Positions 1-8,876 are shown, counted from the first letter of the stretch. The stretch is DNA of 48,161 nt from Myxococcales bacterium (GCA_002722845.1 PBND01000034.1:1-48161); one strand, 5' to 3'. Numbers and translations: made by a program. Notes: generated from the sequence alone by a model not told the origin.

Positions 1-791
1 AGAAAGATGTGATCGATTCGGCCGTCCCAATAGTAGTTTGACCGATCCGCTTCGGGGCCGACCGCCCGGGGCCCTTCGGGCACAAGATCACTGGCATTCT
101 CGAGTTTCGGGTCATCTGAGCCCGTGAGGATCCCATAGGCCTCTGTGGAGAGGTTCGAGTTGAAATCACCGGTGATCACCAGGGGGAGTCGATTGGCGAG
201 GGGTTGAAGCCGGCTCAAGAAGAGCGGTGCGCTGAGGGTCTGACTCGGGCTGTTGTTGTCGAAATGGGTGGTGACGAAGATAAAGTGTTCACCGCTTTCT
301 AGGTCTTCGAGCTCGGCCCAAGCAACCACGCGGGCGAACTGGCCGTCCGGATCGAAATCCGCGCTGAGTGGGACATCGGGCGTGCTGCTGAGCCAGAAGA
401 AGCCTCGGTCGTGTTCCGTAAATCGTGAAGCCCGATAGAGCAGGGTCGCATCGGGGTAATCCATGAGTTGGGGATTTTCATAGTAGATCGCTTCGTAGGT
501 TTCACCGGCCAGATCTCGGACTTCATCGCTGTTGTGGGCGCCTGGTGCCGTATAGGTCAGTTCTTGTGCGCCGATCAGGTCGAGGTCGTACTCGGCGAAA
601 AGGTCCCGAAGCAGCGGCGCCCGGTCCGCCCACGGATCGTGTTGATCCGCCCCGAGTCCAGGGCAAAAAGAGCAGAGGACATTATAGGTCATCACGCTCA
701 AATCGAAACTCGTTGGCTCATCATTCGCTGGATCGCCGCAGCCGACCACGGTCAGGAGTACGATGGGAAGAAGGGAGCGAGCGAGTTGCAT
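1..791 (-). CDS. Endonuclease/exonuclease/phosphatase-family lipoprotein, 3' end cut by window edge
   Basis: The start is the ATG at 791 on the minus strand; 263 codons are present and the reading frame runs off the left edge. The first 18 residues form a lipoprotein signal ending in VVGC, so it is probably anchored in the outer membrane and faces outward. The body has features of the EEP (DNase I-like) fold: an early MTYNVL motif, a GAQEL segment giving the metal-binding Glu, a TTHFDN segment, ITGDFN, and RIDHIF close to the edge. These are the metal and catalytic positions of the family. Whether the substrate is DNA, a phosphoester or a sphingolipid cannot be told. It is divergent from the asparaginase gene. 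Confidence 0.8.
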   Translation of the reverse strand, partial: MQLARSLLPIVLLTVVGCGDPANDEPTSFDLSVMTYNVLCSFCPGLGADQHDPWADRAPLLRDLFAEYDLDLIGAQELTYTAPGAHNSDEVRDLAGETYEAIYYENPQLMDYPDATLLYRASRFTEHDRGFFWLSSTPDVPLSADFDPDGQFARVVAWAELEDLESGEHFIFVTTHFDNNSPSQTLSAPLFLSRLQPLANRLPLVITGDFNSNLSTEAYGILTGSDDPKLENASDLVPEGPRAVGPEADRSNYYWDGRIDHIF

Positions 792-954
792 GGGCCGACT
801 TTCTCGAGGTCCGTGGCAGGCTAGCGAAGCTGCAGCTAGCTGTCACCTCGGATTGGGATCCCGGGGCGCAGCCCATAAGGTGGTGCTCGAGAAAATATTG
901 GGTTCGTCGCCCGGGCACTGCTAAACCATGCCGCCGAACGGGGAGAATAAGGGC

Positions 955-1980
955 ATGGCGAGTCGAGTCCTCATCGTTCACACCGGCGGGACGCTGGGCA
1001 TGGGAATGCCGGGGCACCGGCGCCTCGACCTCCAAGCCAAGGAGCATCTCGACCGGCTCGTCAAGCAAGTGCCTGAACTCCTTGAAATCGCGGATTGCGA
1101 GTTGATCAGTCCTTTCAATCTCGACAGCAGTGACATCAATCCAGGCCATTGGACCCAGTTGGCCGAATTGCTGGTTGAGAAGGGGGGCGTGGGTCAGGCC
1201 GGAGAGGGCTACGACGGGATCGTGGTGATCCATGGCACGGACACCATGGCCTTTACCGCCAGCGCCCTCGCCCTCATGCTCAGAAATCTAGACCGCCCGG
1301 TGGTGCTGACGGGGAGTCAGCGGAGTCTTGACGCCTGGCGCAGTGATGCGCGGGCGAACCTCGCCAGTGCCGTTGAGGTGGCGACGATGGGCTTGAAGGA
1401 GGTCGTCCTCGTCTTTGGAGACGTGATTCTTCGGGGCTGTCGGGCCGTCAAAACCGACGCCAACTCCTATCGAGCTTTTCAGGCTCCAGGCCTCAGCCCT
1501 CTGGGAACCATCGGTACGCAAATCGATGTGGATTGGGAGCGTGTCCGTCAGCCGAGTGGACCGTTTCAGTTGCAGACAGCGATGGATCAGCGGGTGATGA
1601 CGGTCCCGCTCTTTCCGGGGCTCGACGCAGCTCGGGTATACGACTCGGTCCTGGCCAGTGAGTCCCATCACCGCCCCCGGGCGGTCGTGCTGCAAGCTTT
1701 TGGGGTGGGCAACATCCCGCGTCTTGGCTTCTTGCCCTTGGTTCAGGCGCTTGGGGAGGCGACGATTCCAGTGATCGTCGGGCGGCAGTGCCTGCGGGGA
1801 CATACGGATCTGGAGCTCTATCCGGGCGGGCGCTCCCTTCTGGATGCGGGGGTCATCGAGGCCCGAAATATGACCTATGAGGCCATCATCGCCAAGACGA
1901 TGTGGGGTCTGCCCCAGCCAGAAAAGTCCCTGCAGGACTGGTTCAGCGAGAACATCGCTGGTGAGGTTAATCTCCACTGA
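955..1980 (+). CDS. ansA: Type I L-asparaginase
   Basis: Hydrolyses L-asparagine to aspartate and ammonia. No signal peptide is seen, so it is expected to be cytoplasmic. The protein is 341 aa, normal for the family. The N-terminal HTGGTLGM carries the nucleophile Thr (T13), HGTDTMA supplies the second Thr and Asp (T95, D96), VLTGSQ follows, and an RGCRAVK segment supplies the expected Lys (about K166). I chose the ATG at 955 because GGGGAG lies nine bases upstream; an in-frame ATG at 928 has no ribosome site and adds nine residues unlike the family. It is convergent with the fibrinogen-like gene, 37 bases away. Confidence 0.88.
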   Translation: MASRVLIVHTGGTLGMGMPGHRRLDLQAKEHLDRLVKQVPELLEIADCELISPFNLDSSDINPGHWTQLAELLVEKGGVGQAGEGYDGIVVIHGTDTMAFTASALALMLRNLDRPVVLTGSQRSLDAWRSDARANLASAVEVATMGLKEVVLVFGDVILRGCRAVKTDANSYRAFQAPGLSPLGTIGTQIDVDWERVRQPSGPFQLQTAMDQRVMTVPLFPGLDAARVYDSVLASESHHRPRAVVLQAFGVGNIPRLGFLPLVQALGEATIPVIVGRQCLRGHTDLELYPGGRSLLDAGVIEARNMTYEAIIAKTMWGLPQPEKSLQDWFSENIAGEVNLH

Positions 1981-2017
1981 CCAACGGCCTTGAAGCCAGT
2001 CGGTGGTCACTCGCGGC

Positions 2018-2989
2018 TCAGCGCCGTTTGACGAAGAGATCCACGGCACCGAAGCGGGCCCCTCGGTTCCCTGAACCAAAGGCATAAAGGCCCCAAAGGC
2101 TGTACGCACGCTCGGGTTGCTGCTCCGAGCCGTAGATCACAAAACCACCGCCCCCAGACCAACCGGCGCAACCCGATTGCCCCCGAGAGATGGCCCAGGA
2201 CCACTGCTCGTTGCGACGCCAGAGGTCCGCCTCGCAGCGCTGGTTCTCGCCGTCCTCTTCACGGTAGTAAAATCCATCATCGATTTCTTCTTCGATGAAC
2301 TCACCTGGCTGCCAAGCCCGCCGGTGGACGTCGCCATAAATGGGGCCTACGTAGTAGTCGCCTTGGCTTGTCTCAGCGGCCGCAACGATGATTTCGAGAT
2401 CCTGTCCGTCCTCGGTCTCGGAGAACAAACGCAGGGGAACACCCCAGGACCGGTTTCCGCTGCCGGGACTTCCCTGGTCGTCATTCCAAGCATCCCAGAC
2501 TTCGTCGCCGTACATGAGCCTAGCGACCTGGGTCCATCCACCCACGTCGTGTTGCATGCCGCAGTACAAGCGCACCGGGTCGGTGGGGCCGTCTTCGCCG
2601 TCTGGATCGATCCAGTAATCGTCCGACTCGGTATCGGGGAAGTTGGCAAGGAGGTCCTGACAACTTCGAGCGGCCCGGTCGCGGCGGCTGCCATCTCCGC
2701 CTGGGTCTGGGGGATCGACCACCACAGTGCCTGCATCCGCTGCCGGCGGCTGCCCGGCATCTTCAGGCGCCGGGCCTACCCCAGCGTCATTTGGTGGGAC
2801 AACACTAGACCCAGCATCGGCCTGCGAATCGATCCCTCCGTCGGCGGTAACGCAAGCCCCAGCCACACAAACTTGGTTGGCCCGACACGCGATTTGCGTA
2901 CAGTCTACAGCCAGCGACGGCGCTCTGACCGATTGGGGTGCACAGGCGGCGAGCAGTGTGAGGGAGAGGAGCGGGATGGCTTCTTTCAT
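2018..2989 (-). CDS. Lipoprotein with Cys-rich module, DAG linker and fibrinogen-like C-terminal domain
   Basis: A 323-aa protein. Residues 1-15 are a lipoprotein signal ending LAAC, so Cys16 is the predicted lipid site. A short module with several Cys follows, then a low-complexity Asp/Ala/Gly/Pro linker to about residue 110. The C-terminal ~200 residues begin with SCQDLL and contain YWIDPDG, RLYCGM, GGWTQVARL and the late CAGWSGGGGF and AVDLFVKRR segments. This is the pattern of fibrinogen-related or collagen C-terminal lectin-like domains, in which GGWT is a hallmark. A surface carbohydrate- or protein-binding role is inference. An in-frame upstream start at 3031 exists, but the signal peptide only works from the ATG at 2989. 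Confidence 0.7.
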   Translation of the reverse strand: MKEAIPLLSLTLLAACAPQSVRAPSLAVDCTQIACRANQVCVAGACVTADGGIDSQADAGSSVVPPNDAGVGPAPEDAGQPPAADAGTVVVDPPDPGGDGSRRDRAARSCQDLLANFPDTESDDYWIDPDGEDGPTDPVRLYCGMQHDVGGWTQVARLMYGDEVWDAWNDDQGSPGSGNRSWGVPLRLFSETEDGQDLEIIVAAAETSQGDYYVGPIYGDVHRRAWQPGEFIEEEIDDGFYYREEDGENQRCEADLWRRNEQWSWAISRGQSGCAGWSGGGGFVIYGSEQQPERAYSLWGLYAFGSGNRGARFGAVDLFVKRR

Positions 2990-3146
2990 GGGGGCTCCGA
3001 AAACCAGGATGTCTGCTGCAAGATAGAGCACCCGTACTACACGTCAAACGCGCTCGGGCATTTCACCGACGGAACGGCACCGGAATACAACAGTGATTAC
3101 TTCCCTATGGCCTGGATCTGGGCCATACTCGTCGCGGAGAAATTTC

Positions 3147-3794
3147 ATGGCGATCAAAGGTCCGACTCAGCAAATTCTGCCTCGAGATGAACTCTTACGG
3201 CGGGCAACGCAGGGGCGTCCGTTAAGGGATCCAGCACCGACGGAGCAGGTGCTTGAACGTCCGGGGGCCTCTGGTGTTGAGTCCAGTGAGCGGCTCCAGG
3301 CCCTACAGGGGGTCGTCGGGCATCAGCAGCATCGAGCCCAGCCCATGAACCCGGGCGCTGCCGGCCCCCGTAACCTGGGACCTGCGACCCGTATGGAGCT
3401 CGAAGCGCAGATCGGCAACGATCTCGCCCAGCGGACTCGGGCTCAGTTCACCCATTTCGATCTACAAAATTGGCAACAACTCCAATCCGGGCGGGTGGAT
3501 ATGCGCGACCCGGCTGCCCGAGCGGCCATGCCCGAGTCAGTGCAGGAGAGTTACGACTATTATTACAACAAGGCCGAAGCCAATGATTGGGGGAGTGTCC
3601 GCGTCTTGGAGCGCCAAGTGGGAGACGATCCGGTCTATCTGGTGGCAACCACGACCGATGGTTCCGACGCCTATATGGAACTCTTCGACCGGGACGGCGA
3701 ACCCTTGGGCTCCGGGCAGCAAATCGAGGGACAGCCAACCGATTGGGATGCAGTCCAGGGGGCATGCCGGGAGCATTTAGAACAGTACGGTTGA
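3147..3794 (+). CDS. Hypothetical protein upstream of a DUF1521-like gene
   Basis: A 215-aa protein that I do not recognise. The ATG at 3147 follows a GCGGAGA ribosome site; an in-frame start at 3093 is less likely. There is no signal peptide or membrane segment. The first ~95 residues are polar and rich in Gln, Arg and Pro and look disordered. The remainder looks folded, with a YDYYYNKAE helix, a YLVATTTDG strand region and an acidic end. It lies 103 bases before the DUF1521-like gene and has a similar soluble, Gln/Asn-rich, signal-less character. Co-transcription, and a role as a secreted substrate or partner, are only suggested by position. Confidence 0.55.
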   Translation: MAIKGPTQQILPRDELLRRATQGRPLRDPAPTEQVLERPGASGVESSERLQALQGVVGHQQHRAQPMNPGAAGPRNLGPATRMELEAQIGNDLAQRTRAQFTHFDLQNWQQLQSGRVDMRDPAARAAMPESVQESYDYYYNKAEANDWGSVRVLERQVGDDPVYLVATTTDGSDAYMELFDRDGEPLGSGQQIEGQPTDWDAVQGACREHLEQYG

Positions 3795-3897
3795 AAATTT
3801 TTGGTCGCTTGGGCCGCAACCGCATCGGACAGATGACCGATAAGCTCATACGTAAGATGACCGAGTCGGGCTCAGCCCAAGCAACGAGGAGAAGATC

Positions 3898-5238
3898 ATG
3901 CATATCGGTAACAACTTAAACGCCAGCCTCATCAACCAGTTCGCCTGGGCCGGAAACCTTCAGGCCCAGTTGACCCCTAACAATATGGGCGTCAACGGAC
4001 TCCAGTCGATGTTTAGCCAGTTTAACAACTTGGCGAGCATGATGAACTGGAATGCGACCACGAGCACCCAGTTTGGCTTGATGCCTGACTATGCCAACGC
4101 AGGGAATCTCGACGTCGACAAGAAGGCCGGCGTGGTGAAGACCCCCGGCGGTTACGAAGTTGCGGTCAAAGATGGCACCGTGACGATCAAGGGCCCCAGC
4201 GGCAAGACGACACAGCTCAAGGCTGAGCCGCCCAACCGCTCTGTGACCAAGTCGGTCACCAATACCGAAACTCGCACCCAGTCCACGGTGGAGCGCCAGT
4301 TGCCGCGGGATCCCGTGGTTCGTGAGAGCGATGGTGATGTGTGGCGCTACGCGGGCACCGGCTCGTTTAACCTGCCCGATGGCACGAAGATCACCATTCA
4401 GGAGCAGGGCAAGGACAAGGATCTCCACATCAATCAGGTGGATATCTACAATGGCAACAAGCACGTCAGCGTGAAGTCGGAATTGACCAACGCTCAGTGG
4501 CAGACGGTCAACCGGGAGACCCTGTCCCAGCAGGCCGGTGACTGGCGCACCGTGAACACCAATCGCCGCAACACCGGCCGCGCCATTGTCCGTGATGATC
4601 AGCAAGAGCGCACGGTCACCAGTCAGGTTCGCGAGGACCAGGTGGCCCAACAGACCTTCAAAACCACCTTCAGCGACGTGACCAACGATGGCTTCGCCCA
4701 TGACTTGGACAGCGACGATGGTCAGACCTTCCGTATCGCTGGCGATGGTGACGACTGGACCCAAGATGGCCGTGAGGTCATCAGCGGTGCTGGCAAGGGC
4801 AAGGACAACAAAGAGTTGGCCTACCAGCTGGGTGACCGACTGGACGCCCATTGGGAAGGTTACCGGCCCTTGGATGTGCCTTGGAACATCTACGCCACCC
4901 AGATGACTCAGGTGAGCCACCCGCTGTTTGGCAGCCAATATCAGGTGAGCACCTCTCACTGGGATGCCCTCGCCGGCGAGTTCACCGAAGCCCAGCGCAG
5001 CCCGTGGATGCCGGTGAATGCGGCCCTGAACAACTATGGTGGCTTCAACAGCGTGTACGCTGGTCCCATGGGGGGAGCCGCCCTTTACGGCGCCGGCTTC
5101 GCCAACGGTTTCAACGCCGGAGCCCAGTTTGGTGCCATGAACCAGAGTGTTGCGAGCATGGCGGCGCTGTTTGGTCAGATGAATGACCTCAGCACGGACT
5201 TGAGCAACTCCTTCTTGTCCCAGCCGCACCTTGGCTAA
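3898..5238 (+). CDS. DUF1521-like protein (possible type III-type secreted protein)
   Basis: A 446-aa protein with no Sec signal; the ATG at 3898 follows GAGGAGAAG. The N-terminus is polar and rich in Asn, Gln and Met. Residues ~78-195 resemble DUF1521: a GGYEV strand, a GPSGKTTQL segment, then after an inserted Thr/Arg-rich stretch RDPVV, DGDVWRY, SFNLPDGTKI and VDIYNGN. DUF1521 includes NopE1-type rhizobial type III effectors, which cleave themselves in the presence of calcium between Asp and Pro of a GDPHV motif. Here the equivalent is D138-P139 in RDPVV. The C-terminal 100 residues are Gly/Ala/Asn-rich with several Met. The assignment rests on motif order only. Confidence 0.5.
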   Translation: MHIGNNLNASLINQFAWAGNLQAQLTPNNMGVNGLQSMFSQFNNLASMMNWNATTSTQFGLMPDYANAGNLDVDKKAGVVKTPGGYEVAVKDGTVTIKGPSGKTTQLKAEPPNRSVTKSVTNTETRTQSTVERQLPRDPVVRESDGDVWRYAGTGSFNLPDGTKITIQEQGKDKDLHINQVDIYNGNKHVSVKSELTNAQWQTVNRETLSQQAGDWRTVNTNRRNTGRAIVRDDQQERTVTSQVREDQVAQQTFKTTFSDVTNDGFAHDLDSDDGQTFRIAGDGDDWTQDGREVISGAGKGKDNKELAYQLGDRLDAHWEGYRPLDVPWNIYATQMTQVSHPLFGSQYQVSTSHWDALAGEFTEAQRSPWMPVNAALNNYGGFNSVYAGPMGGAALYGAGFANGFNAGAQFGAMNQSVASMAALFGQMNDLSTDLSNSFLSQPHLG

Positions 5239-5256
5239 TCCCAAGGGGGCTTGATG

Positions 5257-5290
5257 AAGGGGGGCTAGCCAGCCCCCCTTCTTCTTTTTT
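5257..5290 (+). terminator. Rho-independent terminator after the DUF1521-like gene
   Basis: A perfect 10-bp stem (5257-5266 with 5271-5280) encloses an AGCC loop and is followed by CTTCTTTTTT. It lies 18 bases after the stop codon at 5238 and 48 bases before the TPR gene, so the TPR gene probably has its own promoter or depends on readthrough. Confidence 0.93.
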
Positions 5291-5337
5291 GAAAGTCCCT
5301 CTACCATCCCCCCACAGGAAGATAGGAGGAGCGCACG

Positions 5338-6042
5338 GTGGCTGATGAATCGATTGAAAAGCCTGCCCTCAAACTCGAGGATCTCGACGGCGCTGCCAGC
5401 CGGTCGTTGACGCCAACGGCCGGGGAGCCGCTGCCGCAGGAGGCAGCCCAAGGCGCTGAGGTGGCCGAAGAGGCCACACCGGAGCCCGTGTCGATGGCGG
5501 ACGTCCCCGAATTGCAAGCCAGGGCCGTGGGAAGCCAAGCGGTCGACCCGAGACCCATGAGCAATATCGACCCAGTGATCCGTATGCGAGCCTTCTTGCA
5601 GGGGGATATCGTGATGGCCGATCTCTACGAGATGAGCCGGCAGGAACTGTTCGACATCGCTGCTCAGGGCCAATTGTTCTTCGATACGGGCAAACTCGAT
5701 GAAGCCGCGACCGTCTTTGAGGGTCTGGTCGCACTCGATCCCTATGAGGGGAGCTTCCATACCGGCCTGGGCGCCGTGTATCAGCAGCGTCAAAAACTGG
5801 AGGAAGCCTCCATCGAGTACGACCGGGCCATCGCGCTCAATGAAAATGACCTGGCAGCCCGCTGTAACCGGGCAGAGATTCGAGTGCAGCAACGGCAATT
5901 TGATGCGGCAGCAGACGATATCAAAGAGATTGCTTTGCGGGATCCCGAGGGGGCTTCTGGGCACAGCCAGCGTGCGAAGGTGCTCGCAATGGCACTCGCC
6001 TCCATGGCGCAGCAGGCCCTCGAAGTCGAAGACGAAGGTTAG
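5338..6042 (+). CDS. TPR protein resembling SycD/LcrH type III secretion chaperones
   Basis: A 234-aa protein. The GTG start at 5338 is fixed by AGGAGG at 5324-5329, eight bases away. Residues 1-75 are acidic and low-complexity, probably disordered. Residues ~103-204 hold three TPR units. The junction of the first two, LDPY-x3-F-x2-GLGAVYQ, closely follows the signature region of the SycD/LcrH class (LDPYD..F.GLGA.RQ), and the preceding GKLDEAATVF also fits. SycD chaperones bind type III translocators or effectors in the cytoplasm. The acidic N-terminal extension is longer than in classical SycD (about 160-170 aa). A generic TPR adaptor is the main alternative. Confidence 0.7.
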   Translation: MADESIEKPALKLEDLDGAASRSLTPTAGEPLPQEAAQGAEVAEEATPEPVSMADVPELQARAVGSQAVDPRPMSNIDPVIRMRAFLQGDIVMADLYEMSRQELFDIAAQGQLFFDTGKLDEAATVFEGLVALDPYEGSFHTGLGAVYQQRQKLEEASIEYDRAIALNENDLAARCNRAEIRVQQRQFDAAADDIKEIALRDPEGASGHSQRAKVLAMALASMAQQALEVEDEG

Positions 6043-6134
6043 TCGAAAGACCCCATCGACTAATGGCTGCACGGTGATGAGGCTTTCTCCTTGAACCGGA
6101 GTGGCTCAAGGCCCAGATTGCGCCCGGAGCTGCC

Positions 6135-7412
6135 ATGAACCGTCTTACCGTCCTTTTTGTTCTGTGTGCCATGGTTGGATGCCCCGAGGGTGGGGACGAC
6201 GGAAGGGGCGGAACGGCGCCTGGAGCCGACGCAGGTGGGGGCAGTGCGGTGATTCCGGCGCCGCGGTCGAGTTGTAGTTACGACGATGAATGCCCGGCCC
6301 AGGAAATCTGTGGTGAGGATGGGCTTTGTCGAAATGCGGTGGACTGTCAGGAAGATTACCACTGTAACCCCTGCGATCAGGCGACCTGCGGATTCGCCGG
6401 TAAGGGCTATTGCCTCGAAGGATTCTGCAAGCGCGCGCGCCCCCTTTGTGCCCCCTGTAGGGATGATCGGCAGTGCGGCGAGGACAGCGCCACCGGTCTG
6501 AGTAATCGCTGCGGTGATTTTGGTGGCACGCGGGTGTGCCTCCTCGAAGCCGGGCGTCGGGCCTGCCCACGGGGTCAACTACGCAGCGACGACGGCTATT
6601 GTGTGCCTGGAGACCTGGACCAATGCGGTGGAATCCTGCACTGCAGTGAGGCCAGTGACTGTCCTGAGGGGAACAGTTGCAGCCAGCGGGATGAGGACCC
6701 AGGACTTTGCCTGGAGCTCTGTGGCGGCGATGATGATTGTATCACCGGTCAGATTTGTGGCCCCGACGGGCTCTGTGTGCGGGGTTGTGCCGAACGGGGC
6801 TGCCCCAACAACCAAGTCTGCCACGACACGGGGCGCTGTGGCGATGCCTGTGTCGAGCAAGCCGATTGCAGCGAGGGCTATGAGTGCCGGGAGGGGCGCT
6901 GTCGTTTGCCGGGCTGCGGTGACGACAACGACTGCCCTCCCGTCTTTGGTGTGTATTGCGACCCGGACACTCGCCAGTGCTTGGAAGGCTGCCGGACCGA
7001 CGATCATTGCTCGGCCACGCAAGTCTGCCGGGACCAGGCCTGTGTGGACCGGCCCTGTCGCACGAAAGAATTAGACTGCGAGTTGGGTCAGTTCTGTTGT
7101 GGTGCCGGCTTGTACGCACAAGATGGCGAGACATGTCCTGCAGACGTTGAGACCGGGATGTGCTTCGAGCCAGCGATCGACTTTTGCCAGGCCTGCAATG
7201 ACGGCAATGACTGTCCAGCCCCCCGTTTCGGGGAAGACAGTCTCTGTGTCGAGTACCAGGACCCGGAGGGCAACAGTCGAGGCAAAGCCTGTGCTCTTGG
7301 CTGTCGGGATGTGGCGGACTGTCCCCGGGGTTTCGATTGCAGTGCCTTCGAAGATCAAGACGGTAACCCAGCGGGTCGGGTCTGTACCAACGCTCGTTGC
7401 GCAGGCGACTAG
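6135..7412 (+). CDS. Cysteine-rich lipoprotein
   Basis: A 425-aa protein. The lipoprotein signal ends MVGC with Cys16 as the lipid site, followed by a Gly/Asp/Ala tether. The rest is a chain of short modules with spacing like C-x3-C-x2-G-x2-C and endings such as GLCR or GxCV, resembling Dickkopf/EB-type disulfide modules that are common in myxobacterial surface proteins. No catalytic motif is visible. It probably forms a rod-like, disulfide-stabilised surface protein. The caspase-like gene begins six bases after its stop, so the two are likely co-transcribed. Confidence 0.72.
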   Translation: MNRLTVLFVLCAMVGCPEGGDDGRGGTAPGADAGGGSAVIPAPRSSCSYDDECPAQEICGEDGLCRNAVDCQEDYHCNPCDQATCGFAGKGYCLEGFCKRARPLCAPCRDDRQCGEDSATGLSNRCGDFGGTRVCLLEAGRRACPRGQLRSDDGYCVPGDLDQCGGILHCSEASDCPEGNSCSQRDEDPGLCLELCGGDDDCITGQICGPDGLCVRGCAERGCPNNQVCHDTGRCGDACVEQADCSEGYECREGRCRLPGCGDDNDCPPVFGVYCDPDTRQCLEGCRTDDHCSATQVCRDQACVDRPCRTKELDCELGQFCCGAGLYAQDGETCPADVETGMCFEPAIDFCQACNDGNDCPAPRFGEDSLCVEYQDPEGNSRGKACALGCRDVADCPRGFDCSAFEDQDGNPAGRVCTNARCAGD

Positions 7413-7418
7413 ACCGGG

Positions 7419-8876
7419 ATGGGTTGGGGGCGCATCAGCCTGCTGGTGGTGATGGCGCTGGCGGTGGGGCTTGGCGCGGGCTTCATGCTCTCATCACTGG
7501 TGATGGAGACCACGCTCTCGGGGACTCCGATTCGCTCGCAGCCTCTCGCTAAGGGGCCCGCTGTGACGGAGCCATTGGGCGATCGGGGGCTGCGGTGGTT
7601 AGCGGTCGGTGGTGGGGCCCTGCCCGAGTTAAATCAGGTCAGCATCCAGCAGAATCTCCAGCGTTGGGCCGAGATCCACGGTGAACAGCGAGGGCAAATC
7701 CTGGCTTCTTCGGGCTCGGGGACCCGGACGGTCCAAGTCTTGTCTCGGGCTCGACCCCATCGGGGGACTCGGGCCCTTTTAGGGGACTTACTCATGCCGA
7801 AAGCCGGCCGAGATACGACCTATGAGCCTGTGGGCTTCGCCCGCGTGCACGGGGCGACTCGACCCAACCTACTCGGCGCATTACGACGGAGCTTAGAGGG
7901 CGAAGGCCCCCCCTTTACCCTCCTTTTAACGGGGCATGGTGAGATGGGGGCCAGTCGCAAAGAGGCGAGTTTTGGTCTTTGGCTATCCGACGGTATCAAG
8001 GTGGAGGCCTTGGCCGCTTACCTCGACGACTTGAACCGGCCTCGGACGCTGCGGGCCGTGGTGACCAGTTGCTACAGCGGTGGCTTTGCCGAGCTCATTT
8101 TTCGCGGTGCGAACAGCAAGGCAGGCCCTTCGGAGCAGATCCGCTGTGGTCTCTTTGCGACCCGTCATGATCGGGTCGCTTCGGGCTGTGATCCGAACCC
8201 CGACCGGAGTGTGCAACAAGGCTATGGGAAGTACCTCCTCGCTGCCTTGTCCGATGCTAGAGCCGCCGCGGATTTTAATCAGGATGGTCGGGGCAGTCTC
8301 CTCGAAGCCCATACGGCGGTCCGTCTCCACAGTCCCGCTGCAGACCTTCCCACGACCACGAGTGAGCGTTGGCTGGAGGTGGTTGCGCCGGCCGAAGGGC
8401 CTGAAGTTGATGTCGAGCTTCCCGAAGAGGAAGGCCTGATCGCGGCCCTTGAAGCGAAGGGGGCCCAGCGCGTGTCTCGGCAGCGCCTGGAGGGGGTCAT
8501 CGAGGCCTTAGGAAAGGAGCTTGAGGCTGTCCAAATAGATCTGGACCAGACCTGGCGGGAGCTCGCCAGCCCGATTCTAGCCCGCTGGCCGGAGTTGGAT
8601 GATCCCTGGCATCCTGGCTTTGCCCGGGCCTTCGCCGCGGCGGAGGCAGCCCTCGATGGGATCGTCTCTCTTGAGTTGACTCGGGCCTATGGTGAAGCCC
8701 TTCGGCAACAAGCGGACGTCTTGGACCGGCGCTATGCTGCGCAGGCCGAACTTGCACCACTCGACCGCCTGGAGCAGGCCCGGTCGACCCGAGCCCGAGC
8801 GCGGCGTCTCGCCGCCGTAGGGGGCGCTGATTGGCGGCGCTTTCAGCAGATCCGAGCCTGCGAGGCGAGTCCTTGA
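7419..8876 (+). CDS. Membrane-anchored caspase-like (clan CD) cysteine peptidase
   Basis: A 485-aa protein. Residues 5-28 form one hydrophobic segment, so the protein is probably tethered to the inner membrane with its catalytic domain outside. The domain at ~60-300 has the clan CD arrangement: a hydrophobic strand leading to His173 in LLLTGHGEMG, and Cys218 in VVTSCYSGGF about 45 residues later. That is the HG and SC(Y/F)SG pairing of peptidase C13/C14 proteins. Residues ~310-485 are charged and helical, probably coiled coil. It sits six bases after a Cys-rich lipoprotein gene and 66 bases before glpD. The substrate is unknown. Confidence 0.7.
   Translation: MGWGRISLLVVMALAVGLGAGFMLSSLVMETTLSGTPIRSQPLAKGPAVTEPLGDRGLRWLAVGGGALPELNQVSIQQNLQRWAEIHGEQRGQILASSGSGTRTVQVLSRARPHRGTRALLGDLLMPKAGRDTTYEPVGFARVHGATRPNLLGALRRSLEGEGPPFTLLLTGHGEMGASRKEASFGLWLSDGIKVEALAAYLDDLNRPRTLRAVVTSCYSGGFAELIFRGANSKAGPSEQIRCGLFATRHDRVASGCDPNPDRSVQQGYGKYLLAALSDARAAADFNQDGRGSLLEAHTAVRLHSPAADLPTTTSERWLEVVAPAEGPEVDVELPEEEGLIAALEAKGAQRVSRQRLEGVIEALGKELEAVQIDLDQTWRELASPILARWPELDDPWHPGFARAFAAAEAALDGIVSLELTRAYGEALRQQADVLDRRYAAQAELAPLDRLEQARSTRARARRLAAVGGADWRRFQQIRACEASP

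Noticed and set aside
3916-6072. A 718-codon open frame on the minus strand across the DUF1521-like and TPR genes
   Set aside because: It mirrors both plus-strand genes and the terminator between them, has no ribosome site or protein motifs, and long antisense frames are expected in GC-rich coding DNA.
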